In this document: positions 17,508-26,376 of the stretch, piece after piece
Layout of the letters: every line of letters starts with the position of its first letter
How positions within the stretch are numbered: position 1 is the first letter of the stretch
Assembly: GCA_017428385.1 (NCBI GenBank)
Contig: JAFRQX010000041.1
Coordinates: forward strand, 48,445 to 112,444
Direction: 5' to 3'
DNA length: 64,000 nt
Source: Clostridia bacterium
GTDB taxonomy: Bacteria > Bacillota > Clostridia > Christensenellales > Aristaeellaceae
Program-made: the position numbers and the translations under genes
The notes under the pieces: model-generated
Databases searched by the model: none
Told to the model about the DNA's origin: nothing
What the model saw: only the letters and a program-made list of their open reading frames with translations

Positions 17508-19466
17508 ATGACCAAATTTGCCAAGATCCTGTCTCTGGTTCTGGCGCTGGCGCTGGTGCTGAGCTGCTTCAGCTTCGCCGCGGCAGAGGAAACCGCACCT
17601 GACACCTATTCCATGATCGATAATTTCGACGTTACCACCCTGGACTATGTCTTCAACAACAAGTCCTCCAACGGTGACTATCTGTCCAACTTCATCGAAG
17701 GCCTGCTGACCCAGGATTCCCACGGCAAGCTGATCCCCGGTATGGCGAAAGAATGGAGCCATAACGAAGACGCTTCCGAGTGGACCTTCATCATCCGTGA
17801 TGACGCTGTCTGGTCCACCAATGAGGGTGAAGAATATGACAACGTGAAGGCCGAAGACTTTGTCACCGGTATGCAGCACGCTGTTGCCACCCAGTCCGAG
17901 ACCCTGTCCCTGGTCCAGGGACTGATTGTCGGCCTGCAGGACTACATCGACGGCACCGGCACATGGGATGACGTTGGCATCAAGGCTGACGGTAACACCC
18001 TGACCTACACCCTGACCCAGGGCTGCGCCTACTTCGATGGTATGACCACCTACTCCATCCTGTGGCCCATCAACGGCGAGTTCCTCGACTCCAAGGGCGC
18101 TGATTTCGGTGCTGTGGATCCGTCCAGCATCCTGTACAACGGCTGCTACATCCTGAGCTCCCTGGTTTCTGCCCAGGAAGTGCGTTTCGACGCCAACCCC
18201 AACTATTATGACAAGGACAACGTCTTCGTGCAGCACGTGGTCGTTTCCTACACCGACGGTAAGGATCCCGCCCAGAACTTCAATATGTTCGTCAACGGCG
18301 AAGTGACCGCTACCGCCATCAACTCCAACCTGCCTGACGTTGTGAAGAAGGCTGACGAGCTGTATGCCGACAACCAGTACAAGAGCATGACTACGGCCAC
18401 CTCCTACTGGGGAGCTTTCAACTTCGACCGTCAGTCCTATGCCCTGTACAATGACCCGTCCGTCGTGACCACCACGAAGGATGACGCCCAGAAGGCGGAT
18501 GCCAAGGCTGCGATCCTGAACAAGTATTTCCGCCTGGCTGTGTATGCCGGCTATTCCACCAAAGCCACCCAGACTGTGACCAAGGGTGTAGAACGCGCCC
18601 TGGACGCTGCCCGTAACACGCTGGTGCCCTACACCTTTGCTGTTACCTCCGACGGAACCAACTACGGCACCATCCTGACCAAGTATGTGGAAGAAATGGA
18701 ACCCGCGTTTGCCGGCATCGACCTGAACGACGGTCAGGACGGCTGGTACAACCCGGAACGCGCCAAGATGTTCGCTGAGAAAGCCAAGGAAGAGCTGGGC
18801 GACACCATCAGCTCCTGGCCGATCATCCTGGACTATCCGGTCTACGCTGCCAATGAGAATCAGAAGAACGCCGCCCTGGCTATGAAGGATTCCATTGAAA
18901 AGGCCATCGGCGATTATGTGCAGGTGAACCTGGTATACCTCGAGGGCAACTCCTCCACCTACTATTCCGCCTTCTACAGCATTCCTACCGGTGAAGACAA
19001 CGCCATCGACTTTGCCTTCGCTGCCGGCTGGGGTCCTGACTACGGCGATCCGCTGACCTACATCAACTGCTACAACACCTCCAACGGCGACATGCTGAAC
19101 TACTCCGGCCTGAACCTGGCCAGCGAAACCGAGAGCGACTCTGGTAAGGCTGCCAAGGAAGCCATCGGCCTGTATGACTTCCAGAAGGTACTGGATGAAG
19201 CGATGGTGGCTGTGGGTGATGAGCGTATTGACCTGTTTGCCAAGTGCGAAGCCATGCTGCTGACCAACGGCATCCTGCGTCCCTTCACCACCAGCGGCGC
19301 AAACCTGATTGTGAGCAAGGTTGTTCCTTTCTCCGCTGCTTACGGCCTGTATGGTCAGGCTTCCTACAACTCGGTTCCCTACTTCAAGTACATGAAGCTG
19401 CAGAGTGAACCTGTGCTGGCTGCTGATTATGAAGCTGCCAAGGCTGCCTGGCTCGCCGGTGAATAA
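17508..19466 (+). CDS. oppA: Oligopeptide-binding protein, AmiA/OppA family
   Basis: This 652-residue family-5 solute-binding protein captures peptides for the permease encoded downstream. The signal peptide runs to about residue 26 (F-A-A-A before E-E-T). A cysteine at residue 20 (V-L-S-C) is a poor lipobox, so lipidation is uncertain. The E-G-L-L-T...P-G-M-A-K-E-W-S-H-N and later W-T-F-I-I-R motifs near residues 65-95 are family hallmarks. The length matches pneumococcal AmiA (about 659) rather than the 540-residue OppA. RBS GAAAGGATAG precedes the ATG. A 12-bp hairpin separates it from the permease genes, so the binding protein may be made in excess. Confidence 0.93.
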   Translation: MTKFAKILSLVLALALVLSCFSFAAAEETAPDTYSMIDNFDVTTLDYVFNNKSSNGDYLSNFIEGLLTQDSHGKLIPGMAKEWSHNEDASEWTFIIRDDAVWSTNEGEEYDNVKAEDFVTGMQHAVATQSETLSLVQGLIVGLQDYIDGTGTWDDVGIKADGNTLTYTLTQGCAYFDGMTTYSILWPINGEFLDSKGADFGAVDPSSILYNGCYILSSLVSAQEVRFDANPNYYDKDNVFVQHVVVSYTDGKDPAQNFNMFVNGEVTATAINSNLPDVVKKADELYADNQYKSMTTATSYWGAFNFDRQSYALYNDPSVVTTTKDDAQKADAKAAILNKYFRLAVYAGYSTKATQTVTKGVERALDAARNTLVPYTFAVTSDGTNYGTILTKYVEEMEPAFAGIDLNDGQDGWYNPERAKMFAEKAKEELGDTISSWPIILDYPVYAANENQKNAALAMKDSIEKAIGDYVQVNLVYLEGNSSTYYSAFYSIPTGEDNAIDFAFAAGWGPDYGDPLTYINCYNTSNGDMLNYSGLNLASETESDSGKAAKEAIGLYDFQKVLDEAMVAVGDERIDLFAKCEAMLLTNGILRPFTTSGANLIVSKVVPFSAAYGLYGQASYNSVPYFKYMKLQSEPVLAADYEAAKAAWLAGE

Positions 19467-19518
19467 TCAACGGAACAGGTACCGCAACTCATAATCTGAA
19501 CAAGTGATTATTTTTCAG

Positions 19519-19554
19519 GGCGGAAGCCGGAAGAGAAGTCTCCCGGCTTTCGCC
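19519..19554 (+). promoter_or_regulatory. Intercistronic hairpin after oppA
   Basis: A 12-bp stem (GGCGGAAGCCGG with CCGGCTTTCGCC, one G-T pair) lies between oppA and oppB. No strong U-tract follows, so it probably acts as a partial terminator or mRNA stabiliser. Confidence 0.65.
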
Positions 19555-19579
19555 TTGCCCAATGGAAGGTTTTGTTTTT

Positions 19580-21079
19580 ATGATGAAAGGGTATATCCTG
19601 AAGCGTCTTCTCCGGTCCGTGATATCCATTCTGGTTATCATGTTTATTGTGTTCACCCTTATTTTTACGAGCATTCCGAGGGAGAACATCTTTTTTGAGG
19701 ACAGCGTTTACCGCAAACTGGGCGGTAAGCCGGATGAGAAGACGGAATATGTCTATAACACCTGGAAGAAGCTTGGCTATCTGGATTATGTCAGGCTCAA
19801 TGACTATTGCCTTGAGCTGTATGAAGCCGGCAGTGAGGAAATCCAGAAAGCGGTGCAGCCGGATTCCCCGGAAGCAGCGCAATTTGTCGAGCTTTATCAG
19901 TCCAGGGGTTATAATATAGGCTATTTTTCTGTCAGTAAGCGTCCTTTTGCCTACAGGGATGTACCCATTTTTCAGCGGCTGTGGAACTGGTTCAGCAACC
20001 TGGTCCAGATTGACCATGTGAACAGAGTACAGGATCCCAACAATCCGGATCTGGAACGGAAAATCTATTTTGGCCGGACACCTACGGGCGGACTGGCCCT
20101 GATCGGCAGCGGTACATACCACAAATACCTGCTGTATACCGATTCTAAGTTCCCGTTTATTCACCAGAATTTTATCACCCTGAATATGGGTGAATCCTAT
20201 CCGACATACCAGGGCATAGAGGCCCTGAATGTCATGTTCAGCTCCCAGGGCTCAGAGGTCAAGCGGGAAGTAACCTTTGAGACGGGTGAAACCGGAAAAT
20301 CCGCGATCAATTTCGGATCGCTTACCTATAAAGAAAATCTTGACCGTATGGACAAGAAAAAATTTGTTGACCATTACGCAAATTACACGACGTTCAAAGA
20401 CCAGTCTTCCATGGTCGGAACTTCGTTCATTATGGGTTTCTTCGCCCTGCTGCTGATGTACGGCGTCGGCCTGCCGATAGGTGTGCTGATGGCCAGACGG
20501 AAGGACGGCCTGATTGATATCGCGGGCATGTTCTATATAATCTTTATTACCTCCGTACCGTCAGTAGCCTATATATTCATCTTCCGGCACCTCGGAACCA
20601 CGCTCTTTGGACTGCCGTCCCTGTTTACCACCTTCGGTCCTTCCGATATCCGGAGCTGGATTTTGCCTACAATCTCCCTGGCGCTGCCTTCCATCGCCGG
20701 TAATATGATGTGGATCAGGCGATATGTGGTAGACCAGATGAATTCGGACTATGTCAAATTCGCCAAGGCGAAAGGTTTGAACAGAAAAGAGATTTTCCGC
20801 AAACATATCTTCAAGAACGCAAGCATTCCGATCGCACATGGTGTTCCGACGGCCCTGGCAGGTTGTATTACGGGTGCAATTGTTACTGAAGCGATTTACT
20901 CTGTCGGCGGCATGGGCAAGATGCTGCCGAATGCCATCAACCAGTACAACAATGTAATCATTATTGCCCTGACGTTTATTTTCTCCACGATCTCCGTGCT
21001 CTCTGTTCTCCTCGGAGATATTATCCTGACCAAGGTTGATCCCCGTATATCATTGACAGGTAAGGCTGGTAGATCATAA
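19580..21079 (+). CDS. oppB: Oligopeptide permease, AmiC/OppB type with large external domain
   Basis: This 499-residue inner-membrane permease has one N-terminal membrane segment (about residues 8-30), then about 250 extracytoplasmic residues, then the five-segment permease core from about 285. OppB proteins are normally near 310 residues; the long form matches pneumococcal AmiC (498). The EAA-type loop with A-K-A-K-G-L lies near residue 400. ATG 19580 is chosen because GGAAGG is 10 bp upstream; ATG 19583 is equally possible, while ATG 19562 lies before that RBS. The stop overlaps oppC by one base (TAATG). Confidence 0.92.
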   Translation: MMKGYILKRLLRSVISILVIMFIVFTLIFTSIPRENIFFEDSVYRKLGGKPDEKTEYVYNTWKKLGYLDYVRLNDYCLELYEAGSEEIQKAVQPDSPEAAQFVELYQSRGYNIGYFSVSKRPFAYRDVPIFQRLWNWFSNLVQIDHVNRVQDPNNPDLERKIYFGRTPTGGLALIGSGTYHKYLLYTDSKFPFIHQNFITLNMGESYPTYQGIEALNVMFSSQGSEVKREVTFETGETGKSAINFGSLTYKENLDRMDKKKFVDHYANYTTFKDQSSMVGTSFIMGFFALLLMYGVGLPIGVLMARRKDGLIDIAGMFYIIFITSVPSVAYIFIFRHLGTTLFGLPSLFTTFGPSDIRSWILPTISLALPSIAGNMMWIRRYVVDQMNSDYVKFAKAKGLNRKEIFRKHIFKNASIPIAHGVPTALAGCITGAIVTEAIYSVGGMGKMLPNAINQYNNVIIIALTFIFSTISVLSVLLGDIILTKVDPRISLTGKAGRS

Positions 21080-22005
21080 TGGAAAAGATGCAAGATAATC
21101 TGTTTGAATTCGCAGCATTCGACGAGAAAGAATCGGAACATATTGCTGCACCGCGGTATTCCTACTGGAAATCCGTGTGGCGTACTTTTGTGCGCAGTTG
21201 GGTCACCATTCCACTCACGATATTCGTGATTGCACTGGTTGTTTTTTCGCTGGTCCAGCCGCTGCAATCCGGGTATACCCCTACGGTTGCCCCGAACATT
21301 AATAATCAGGAAATGAAGTATCTGGCTCCCAGCGGTGAACACATTTTCGGAACGGACAATATCGGCAATGAAGTGTGGGATGTGGTCTGGGCAGGCGCAA
21401 GGAACTCCATTATCGTCAGCTTTGTCAGTGCTGCCGTTATCCTGGTGATTGGCATCCTGGTGGGCGCGGTCTGGGGATTCAGCAAAAAGATGGACAAATG
21501 GATGATAGAGGTATACAACATCTTCGCCAATGTTCCTTATTTGCTCCTTGTTATGGTTCTTTCCTATGTTCTCGGTCCCGGACTGGGAACGCTGATTATT
21601 GTTTTCTCCTGTATTGACTGGCTATTCCTGGCCTATTTCATCCGTACACAGGTTATGATTATCCGTGACCGGGAGTACAACATGGCCAGTAAATGCCTGG
21701 GTACCAAGACGATTACAATGATCCTGAAGAACATCCTGCCCTATCTTGTGTCTGTTATTGTAACGTATATTGCACGTCTGATTCCCAGCCTGATTTCGTA
21801 CGAGGTATTCCTTTCTTACCTGGGACTGGGACTTGGATCCAATTACGCTTCACTGGGACGGACGATCAGCCAGTATGTGTCTTTCATGCAGGGCTATCCT
21901 CATCTGTTCTGGATTCCGGTGCTTACGCTGGCAGTACTCTCAATGTCGCTGTATGTTGTCGGACAGAAACTGGCAGACGCGACGGATCCGCGTACGCATA
22001 GGTAG
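21079..22005 (+). CDS. oppC: Oligopeptide permease, AmiD/OppC type
   Basis: This 308-residue permease partners OppB. After a cytoplasmic N-terminal tail of about 35 residues there is a first membrane segment, an external stretch with the OppC motif H-I-F-G-T-D-N-I-G-N-E-V, and five more segments with the EAA loop (A-S-K-C-L-G-T). It starts at the base where oppB stops, implying translational coupling. The length equals AmiD of streptococci. Confidence 0.94.
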   Translation: MEKMQDNLFEFAAFDEKESEHIAAPRYSYWKSVWRTFVRSWVTIPLTIFVIALVVFSLVQPLQSGYTPTVAPNINNQEMKYLAPSGEHIFGTDNIGNEVWDVVWAGARNSIIVSFVSAAVILVIGILVGAVWGFSKKMDKWMIEVYNIFANVPYLLLVMVLSYVLGPGLGTLIIVFSCIDWLFLAYFIRTQVMIIRDREYNMASKCLGTKTITMILKNILPYLVSVIVTYIARLIPSLISYEVFLSYLGLGLGSNYASLGRTISQYVSFMQGYPHLFWIPVLTLAVLSMSLYVVGQKLADATDPRTHR

Positions 22006-22014
22006 GAGGCAGAC

Positions 22015-23085
22015 ATGAAGAATATTGTTATTTCCGCAAAGGATATAGAGGTTCAGTTCCGGGTTCGCGACAATTACCTGACCGCAATCCGGAATGTATC
22101 ACTGGACCTGTATGAAGGAGAAACCTTTGCAATTGTCGGTGAGTCCGGCAGCGGCAAATCCGTTTTTACAAAAACTTTTACCGGCATGCTTGAGTCCAAC
22201 GGTAAGATCACGAACGGATCTGTGATGTATCATGGACAGGATCTGACAAAGCTGACCAAGGAAAAGGACTGGGCCGGTATCCGCGGCGTGAAGATCGCCA
22301 CCATTTTCCAGGATCCCATGACGTCCCTGAACCCGATCCGGACGATCGGTTCCCAGATTACCGAGGTTATTGAAAAGCACCAGAAGCTTTCCAAAGCGGA
22401 TGCTAAGAAGCAGGCAATCGAGATTATGGAACGCGTTGGAATCACCAACGCGGCCGAACGCTTTGACAATTATCCCTTCCAGTATTCCGGCGGTATGCGG
22501 CAGCGTATTGTTATCGCCATCGCCCTGTCCTGCCATCCGGAAATCCTGATCTGCGATGAGCCGACCACAGCCCTGGACGTGACTATTCAGGCACAGATTA
22601 TCAAGCTGATCAAAGACCTGCAGAAGGAACTGGGATTTACGACGATTTATATTACGCATGACCTGGGCGTTGTCGCGAATGTGGCGGACCGGGTCGGTGT
22701 AATGTACGGCGGCCAGATTATCGAGTATGGTACAGTGGAAGAGATCTTCTACGATCCCAAACATCCCTATACCTGGGCACTGCTGTCCGCCCTGCCGCAG
22801 CTGGGCGTGAAGGGTGAAGACCTGTATTACATTACGGGAACACCGCCGTCCCTGTATAACAAAATCAAGGGAGACGCTTTCGCACCGCGGAATCCGCATG
22901 CGCTGAAAATTGATTTTGAGCAAGAACCGCCCTTCTTCAGAGTCAGCGATACCCACTATGCAAAGACCTGGCTGCTGGATCCCCGGGCTCCCAAGCTGGA
23001 GAAACCTGAAGCGATCCAGAACCTGCACGAGAAAATTACCCGTATGACATCGAAAGGAGGAGCATTCCATGTCGGACATGACTAA
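22015..23085 (+). CDS. oppD: Oligopeptide transporter ATPase, AmiE/OppD type
   Basis: This 356-residue ATPase energises the peptide importer. Walker A G-E-S-G-S-G-K-S is near residue 42, the signature Y-S-G-G-M-R-Q-R near 160 and Walker B I-L-I-C-D-E-P near 180. The C-terminal extension found in OppD/OppF-type ATPases (after about residue 255, P-L-H-P-Y-T-like K-H-P-Y-T-W) is present, though without an obvious full four-cysteine iron-sulfur motif. It starts 9 bp after oppC with RBS GTAGGAGG. Confidence 0.95.
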   Translation: MKNIVISAKDIEVQFRVRDNYLTAIRNVSLDLYEGETFAIVGESGSGKSVFTKTFTGMLESNGKITNGSVMYHGQDLTKLTKEKDWAGIRGVKIATIFQDPMTSLNPIRTIGSQITEVIEKHQKLSKADAKKQAIEIMERVGITNAAERFDNYPFQYSGGMRQRIVIAIALSCHPEILICDEPTTALDVTIQAQIIKLIKDLQKELGFTTIYITHDLGVVANVADRVGVMYGGQIIEYGTVEEIFYDPKHPYTWALLSALPQLGVKGEDLYYITGTPPSLYNKIKGDAFAPRNPHALKIDFEQEPPFFRVSDTHYAKTWLLDPRAPKLEKPEAIQNLHEKITRMTSKGGAFHVGHD

Positions 23086-24019
23086 CAGGGAAGTACTGCT
23101 TTCCCTGCGGAATGTGGAGATTTCCTTTGATAACGGCGGGAAAGAGAAATTCAAGGCAGTACAGGATGCTAATTTTGATATCTACAAGGGCGAAACCTTT
23201 GCCCTGGTGGGAGAATCCGGCAGCGGCAAAACAACCATTGGCCGCGCTATCATGCGTATCAATCCGCTGAGCAACGGTGAGATTACGTTTGAAGGGAATC
23301 GGATCTCCGGCAAGCTCAGCAAGCAGGAAGACATGAACGTGATCCGGAACATCCAGATGATTTTCCAGGATCCTGCCGCCTCGCTGAATGAGCGTGCTAC
23401 TATTGAATACATTATCTCCGAAGGTCTGTACAATTTCCATCTGTATGAGAACGAAGAAGACCGTATAGCCAAGGTGGACAAGGCACTGGAAGAGGTCGGC
23501 CTTCTTCCGGAGCACAAATCACGGTATCCGCACGAGTTCTCCGGCGGCCAGCGGCAGCGTGTTGGCATTGCCCGGGCCCTGATTATGGAGCCCAAGCTGA
23601 TTGTTGCGGATGAACCGATTTCCGCCCTGGATGTATCCATCCGAGCCCAGGTGCTGAACCTGATGAACAAGCTGAAGGCGGAGAAATCCCTGACCTACCT
23701 GTTCATTGCCCACGACCTGTCCGTTGTCCGCTTTATTGCGGACCGGGTGGCGGTTATTCACCTTGGACGTATTGTGGAAATTGCGGAAACAGAAGAACTG
23801 TTTGCCCATCCGCTGCACCCCTATACGATTTCCTTGCTGAGCGCGGTGCCTATGCCGGATCCGATCATTGAAAAGCAGCGGGAACCGATTGTTTATACCG
23901 AAACAGTGGCAGAAAAAACCGGCCCGGATTACGAAATGCGTGAAATCCGGCCTGGCCATTATGTCTACTGTACTCCCGAACAGGGAATTGAATACTACAA
24001 TACTTCCATGAATCAGTAA
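23069..24019 (+). CDS. oppF: Oligopeptide transporter ATPase, AmiF/OppF type
   Basis: This 316-residue second ATPase pairs with OppD. Walker A G-E-S-G-S-G-K-T is near residue 50, the signature F-S-G-G-Q-R-Q-R near 155, Walker B near 175, and the switch motif A-H-D-L-S near 215. The ATG at 23069 overlaps oppD by 17 bp and has AAAGGAGG upstream inside oppD. The last codons overlap the end of the convergent DUF3899-like gene by 7 bp, and the operon terminator lies within that gene. Confidence 0.95.
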   Translation: MSDMTNREVLLSLRNVEISFDNGGKEKFKAVQDANFDIYKGETFALVGESGSGKTTIGRAIMRINPLSNGEITFEGNRISGKLSKQEDMNVIRNIQMIFQDPAASLNERATIEYIISEGLYNFHLYENEEDRIAKVDKALEEVGLLPEHKSRYPHEFSGGQRQRVGIARALIMEPKLIVADEPISALDVSIRAQVLNLMNKLKAEKSLTYLFIAHDLSVVRFIADRVAVIHLGRIVEIAETEELFAHPLHPYTISLLSAVPMPDPIIEKQREPIVYTETVAEKTGPDYEMREIRPGHYVYCTPEQGIEYYNTSMNQ

Positions 24020-24366
24020 AAAGCCGTCATTATACCGGCGGCCAGAAGCAGAAGGGCTGCAATGCAGAAAGGATAGTTTATAGTATCCTTTCTGCTTTCT
24101 TTTTTATCTTCTTTAAAAGCGCTGAAGGGTTTGAAGTTACCTTTCCGGATGCTGCGCCTTGTCACATATTCACTGATGTCAAAATCACCGTGCCGAATAA
24201 AAGTGTAAATGACACCTATGAGTAAAAAAACCAGCCCGGTGATCGTCAGGGCGTCAATGAACTTCAGCATCTTCTGCTCGGCAGAAATGTAGGCATAGAC
24301 CGGATAAATCAAAGCTGCAAGCAAATACAGCAGAAAGTTTTTGAAACTGAAAGAACGGAAACGCAT
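24013..24366 (-). CDS. Small membrane protein, DUF3899-like
   Basis: This 117-residue protein has three hydrophobic segments (about residues 10-28, 38-58 and 95-115) with a charged middle region ([10 protein letters not shown]). The arrangement and the motif after the second segment resemble DUF3899 proteins of Bacillota, whose function is unknown. It has its own promoter facing away from the ABC exporter operon. Its 3' end is convergent with and overlaps oppF, and its coding sequence contains the plus-strand terminator of that operon (24064-24104), so its C-terminal residues are partly fixed by that hairpin. Confidence 0.7.
   Translation of the reverse strand: MRFRSFSFKNFLLYLLAALIYPVYAYISAEQKMLKFIDALTITGLVFLLIGVIYTFIRHGDFDISEYVTRRSIRKGNFKPFSAFKEDKKESRKDTINYPFCIAALLLLAAGIMTAFY
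24064..24104 (+). terminator. oppABCDF operon terminator inside the opposite gene
   Basis: The stem GCAGAAAGGATA pairs perfectly with TATCCTTTCTGC (8-nt loop), followed by TTTCTTTTTT on the plus strand. It lies wholly within the coding sequence of the convergent small membrane protein. Confidence 0.92.
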
Positions 24367-24421
24367 GCTTCAGGACGCCTTTCTATAAACAATAATCCTG
24401 CCGGATCTTCCGGCCGTATAA

Positions 24422-24451
24422 ATCTTATCATTACTACAAACGGGAAGTCAA
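24422..24451 (-). promoter_or_regulatory. Promoter of the DUF3899-like gene
   Basis: On the minus strand, TTGACT-N18-TAAGAT. Its -35 and the next five bases belong to one arm of a 12-bp inverted repeat (24441-24452 and 24507-24518) whose other arm is the -35 of the divergent promoter. Confidence 0.7.
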
Positions 24452-24507
24452 TTTGTGTATCTGAAAGACGGGAAATATAAAAAAGTGCAAAAAAGTAATA
24501 TCTATGA

Positions 24508-24536
24508 TTGACTTCCCGGGAGGGATATGATATATT
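24508..24536 (+). promoter_or_regulatory. Promoter of the ABC-2 exporter operon
   Basis: TTGACT-N17-TATATT. The -35 is inside the inverted repeat arm 24507-24518 shared with the divergent promoter, a likely site for one regulator acting on both. Confidence 0.75.
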
Positions 24537-24644
24537 CCTGCTCACCGTCGTATTGATAATTCAGGATTCAAAAAAGAATTCAGGATAATCCGCTGCGAAA
24601 TAATGCCCGATCAGAAATGGGATAAAAAAGCCGGAGGATTTGTC

Positions 24645-25454
24645 ATGAGCTATATTTTTGTCGACCATCTTTGTAAGTCTTTTGTTGTCCGGAAAAAGCG
24701 TGAGAAGGGTGTTTTGCTGCGGGAAAAAGAGACTGTTCACGCGCTGCAGGACGTCTCTTTTGAGATCGAAAGAGGGGAACTGGTGGGCTATATCGGACCG
24801 AACGGAGCCGGGAAATCCACCACGGTCAAGATCCTGTCCGGCATCCTGGTGCCGGACAGCGGGACGGTGCGCGTCGGCGGCAGGACGCCCTGGGAAAACC
24901 GGAAGGAGCATGTGAGCCACATCGGTGTGGTGTTCGGCCAGCGGACACAATTGTGGTGGGATGTGCCGCTGCTGGACAGCTATTCCCTGCTGAAGGACAT
25001 CTACAGGGTGCCGGAGGAAAAGTACCGCAAGCGGCTGGATGAACTGACGGAAGCACTGCAGCTGGGAGATCTTTTACGGACACCGCTGCGGCTGCTGAGT
25101 CTGGGCCAACGGATGCGGGCGGAACTGTGCGGCAGTCTTCTGCACAGCCCGGAACTGCTGTACCTGGATGAGCCGACCATCGGCCTGGATGCGGTGAGCA
25201 AACTGGCCCTGCGGGACTTCCTGCGGTGGGAGAACGCAGAAAAAGGAACTACTATCCTGCTGACAACGCACGACATGGAAGATATCGTGGCCCTGTGTTC
25301 CCGGGTTATGGTACTGGGACACGGCAGCAAGCTGTATGACGGCGGTCTGCAGGAACTGCTTACGCAGTACGACACGACAAAGACAGTGCAGGTGGAAGAA
25401 CACCAGAATATTGATCAGGTCATTGCTTCTATGTATAAGAACCTGGGATTATAA
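24645..25454 (+). CDS. ABC-2 type exporter ATPase (COG4586-like), short C terminus
   Basis: This 269-residue ATPase likely powers the two permeases downstream. Walker A G-P-N-G-A-G-K-S is near residue 54, the signature L-S-L-G-Q-R-M-R near 155, and Walker B L-L-Y-L-D-E-P near 177. ATG 24645 has GGAGG upstream; an earlier ATG at 24603 does not. Relatives are usually about 320 residues with a mixed region between the G-G-L-Q-E-L-L motif and the final I-x-x-I-Y helix. Here only about 20 residues separate them, as if about 45 residues were deleted in frame. The exported substrate is unknown. Confidence 0.88.
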   Translation: MSYIFVDHLCKSFVVRKKREKGVLLREKETVHALQDVSFEIERGELVGYIGPNGAGKSTTVKILSGILVPDSGTVRVGGRTPWENRKEHVSHIGVVFGQRTQLWWDVPLLDSYSLLKDIYRVPEEKYRKRLDELTEALQLGDLLRTPLRLLSLGQRMRAELCGSLLHSPELLYLDEPTIGLDAVSKLALRDFLRWENAEKGTTILLTTHDMEDIVALCSRVMVLGHGSKLYDGGLQELLTQYDTTKTVQVEEHQNIDQVIASMYKNLGL

Positions 25455-25465
25455 AAGCATATAAA

Positions 25466-25546
25466 TGAAATATTTGACTTCGTCAAATATTTCATACAAG
25501 CTTTCAGCCTGTATGAAATATCCGTCTGCGACGGATGTGAAAGTTA
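25466..25546 (+). repeat. TGAAATA hairpin array B (between exporter ATPase and permease)
   Basis: The array opens with a 13-bp perfect palindrome formed by TGAAATATTTGAC and its inverse around TTC. A TACAAGC/GCCTGTA hairpin follows, then TGAAATA with the hairpin TCCGTC/GACGGA, and it closes with TGTGAAAGTTAC. The first two linkers are in opposite orientations, unlike arrays A, C and D. Confidence 0.85.
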
Positions 25547-25580
25547 CTTTGACCTGTTTGAATGTGTATGTGAGGAAAAA

Positions 25581-26372
25581 ATGAAAGCATATTTATCGAT
25601 ATTCAGGATGAGGAGAAAGATGGAGACACAGTACCGGGGAGCGGTGCTGGGCGGACTGATCTGCCAGACGTTTTTCGGACTGGTGCTGGTAGCGATCTAC
25701 CGGGCGATGTATGCGGGGAAGCCGCAGGACATGCCGCTGAGCAATATCACCACCTATGTATGGCTACAGCAGGCATTCTTCCGGATGCTGCTGAGCACGG
25801 ACACAGACCTGCTGGACCGGATTCGGACAGGAGCAATCGCCTATGACCTGTGCCGGCCGCTGCACCTGTACGGTTATTACTATTCCCGGGTGCTGGCAAT
25901 GAAGATGACCGGGAGCATCCTGCGGGCGCTGCCGATGCTGGTGATCGCGGCGCTGCTGCCGGCGGGATGGGGAATGTGCCTGCCGGCTTCCGTACCGGCG
26001 CTGCTGGCTGCGTTGGCAGCCCTGATCCTGGGCATGTTCTGTATCTGCGCGCTGGAAAATGTCACGATGGGACTGACCATGCGCACGCTGGATCCCCGGG
26101 GCGTGCAGGCCCTGCTGAACCTGTTGTTGATGACGTTCAGCGGTAATATCCTGCCGCTGACGCTGTTTCCGGACAGCTGGCAGCGGGCAATCACCCTGCT
26201 GCCCTATGCCCAGATGCTGGACGCGCCGATCCGGCTGTACACCGGAGAATATGCACTGGGACAGGCACCGGCTGTGATGATAATCCAGCTCTGCTGGACG
26301 GTGCTGCTGGTGGCGGGCGGATGCCTGCTGTGGCGCGCGAATCAGAAGAAAATGATTGTGCAGGGAGGTTGA
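25581..26372 (+). CDS. ABC-2 type exporter permease (COG4587-like)
   Basis: This 263-residue membrane protein has about six hydrophobic segments, starting near residue 22, and the overall pattern of COG4587 permeases, which occur with a COG4586 ATPase and a COG3694 permease. RBS GAGGAAAAA precedes the ATG. It is separated from the ATPase by 126 bp holding hairpin array B, and the next permease starts 4 bp after its stop. Confidence 0.87.
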   Translation: MKAYLSIFRMRRKMETQYRGAVLGGLICQTFFGLVLVAIYRAMYAGKPQDMPLSNITTYVWLQQAFFRMLLSTDTDLLDRIRTGAIAYDLCRPLHLYGYYYSRVLAMKMTGSILRALPMLVIAALLPAGWGMCLPASVPALLAALAALILGMFCICALENVTMGLTMRTLDPRGVQALLNLLLMTFSGNILPLTLFPDSWQRAITLLPYAQMLDAPIRLYTGEYALGQAPAVMIIQLCWTVLLVAGGCLLWRANQKKMIVQGG

Positions 26373-26376
26373 GAAG

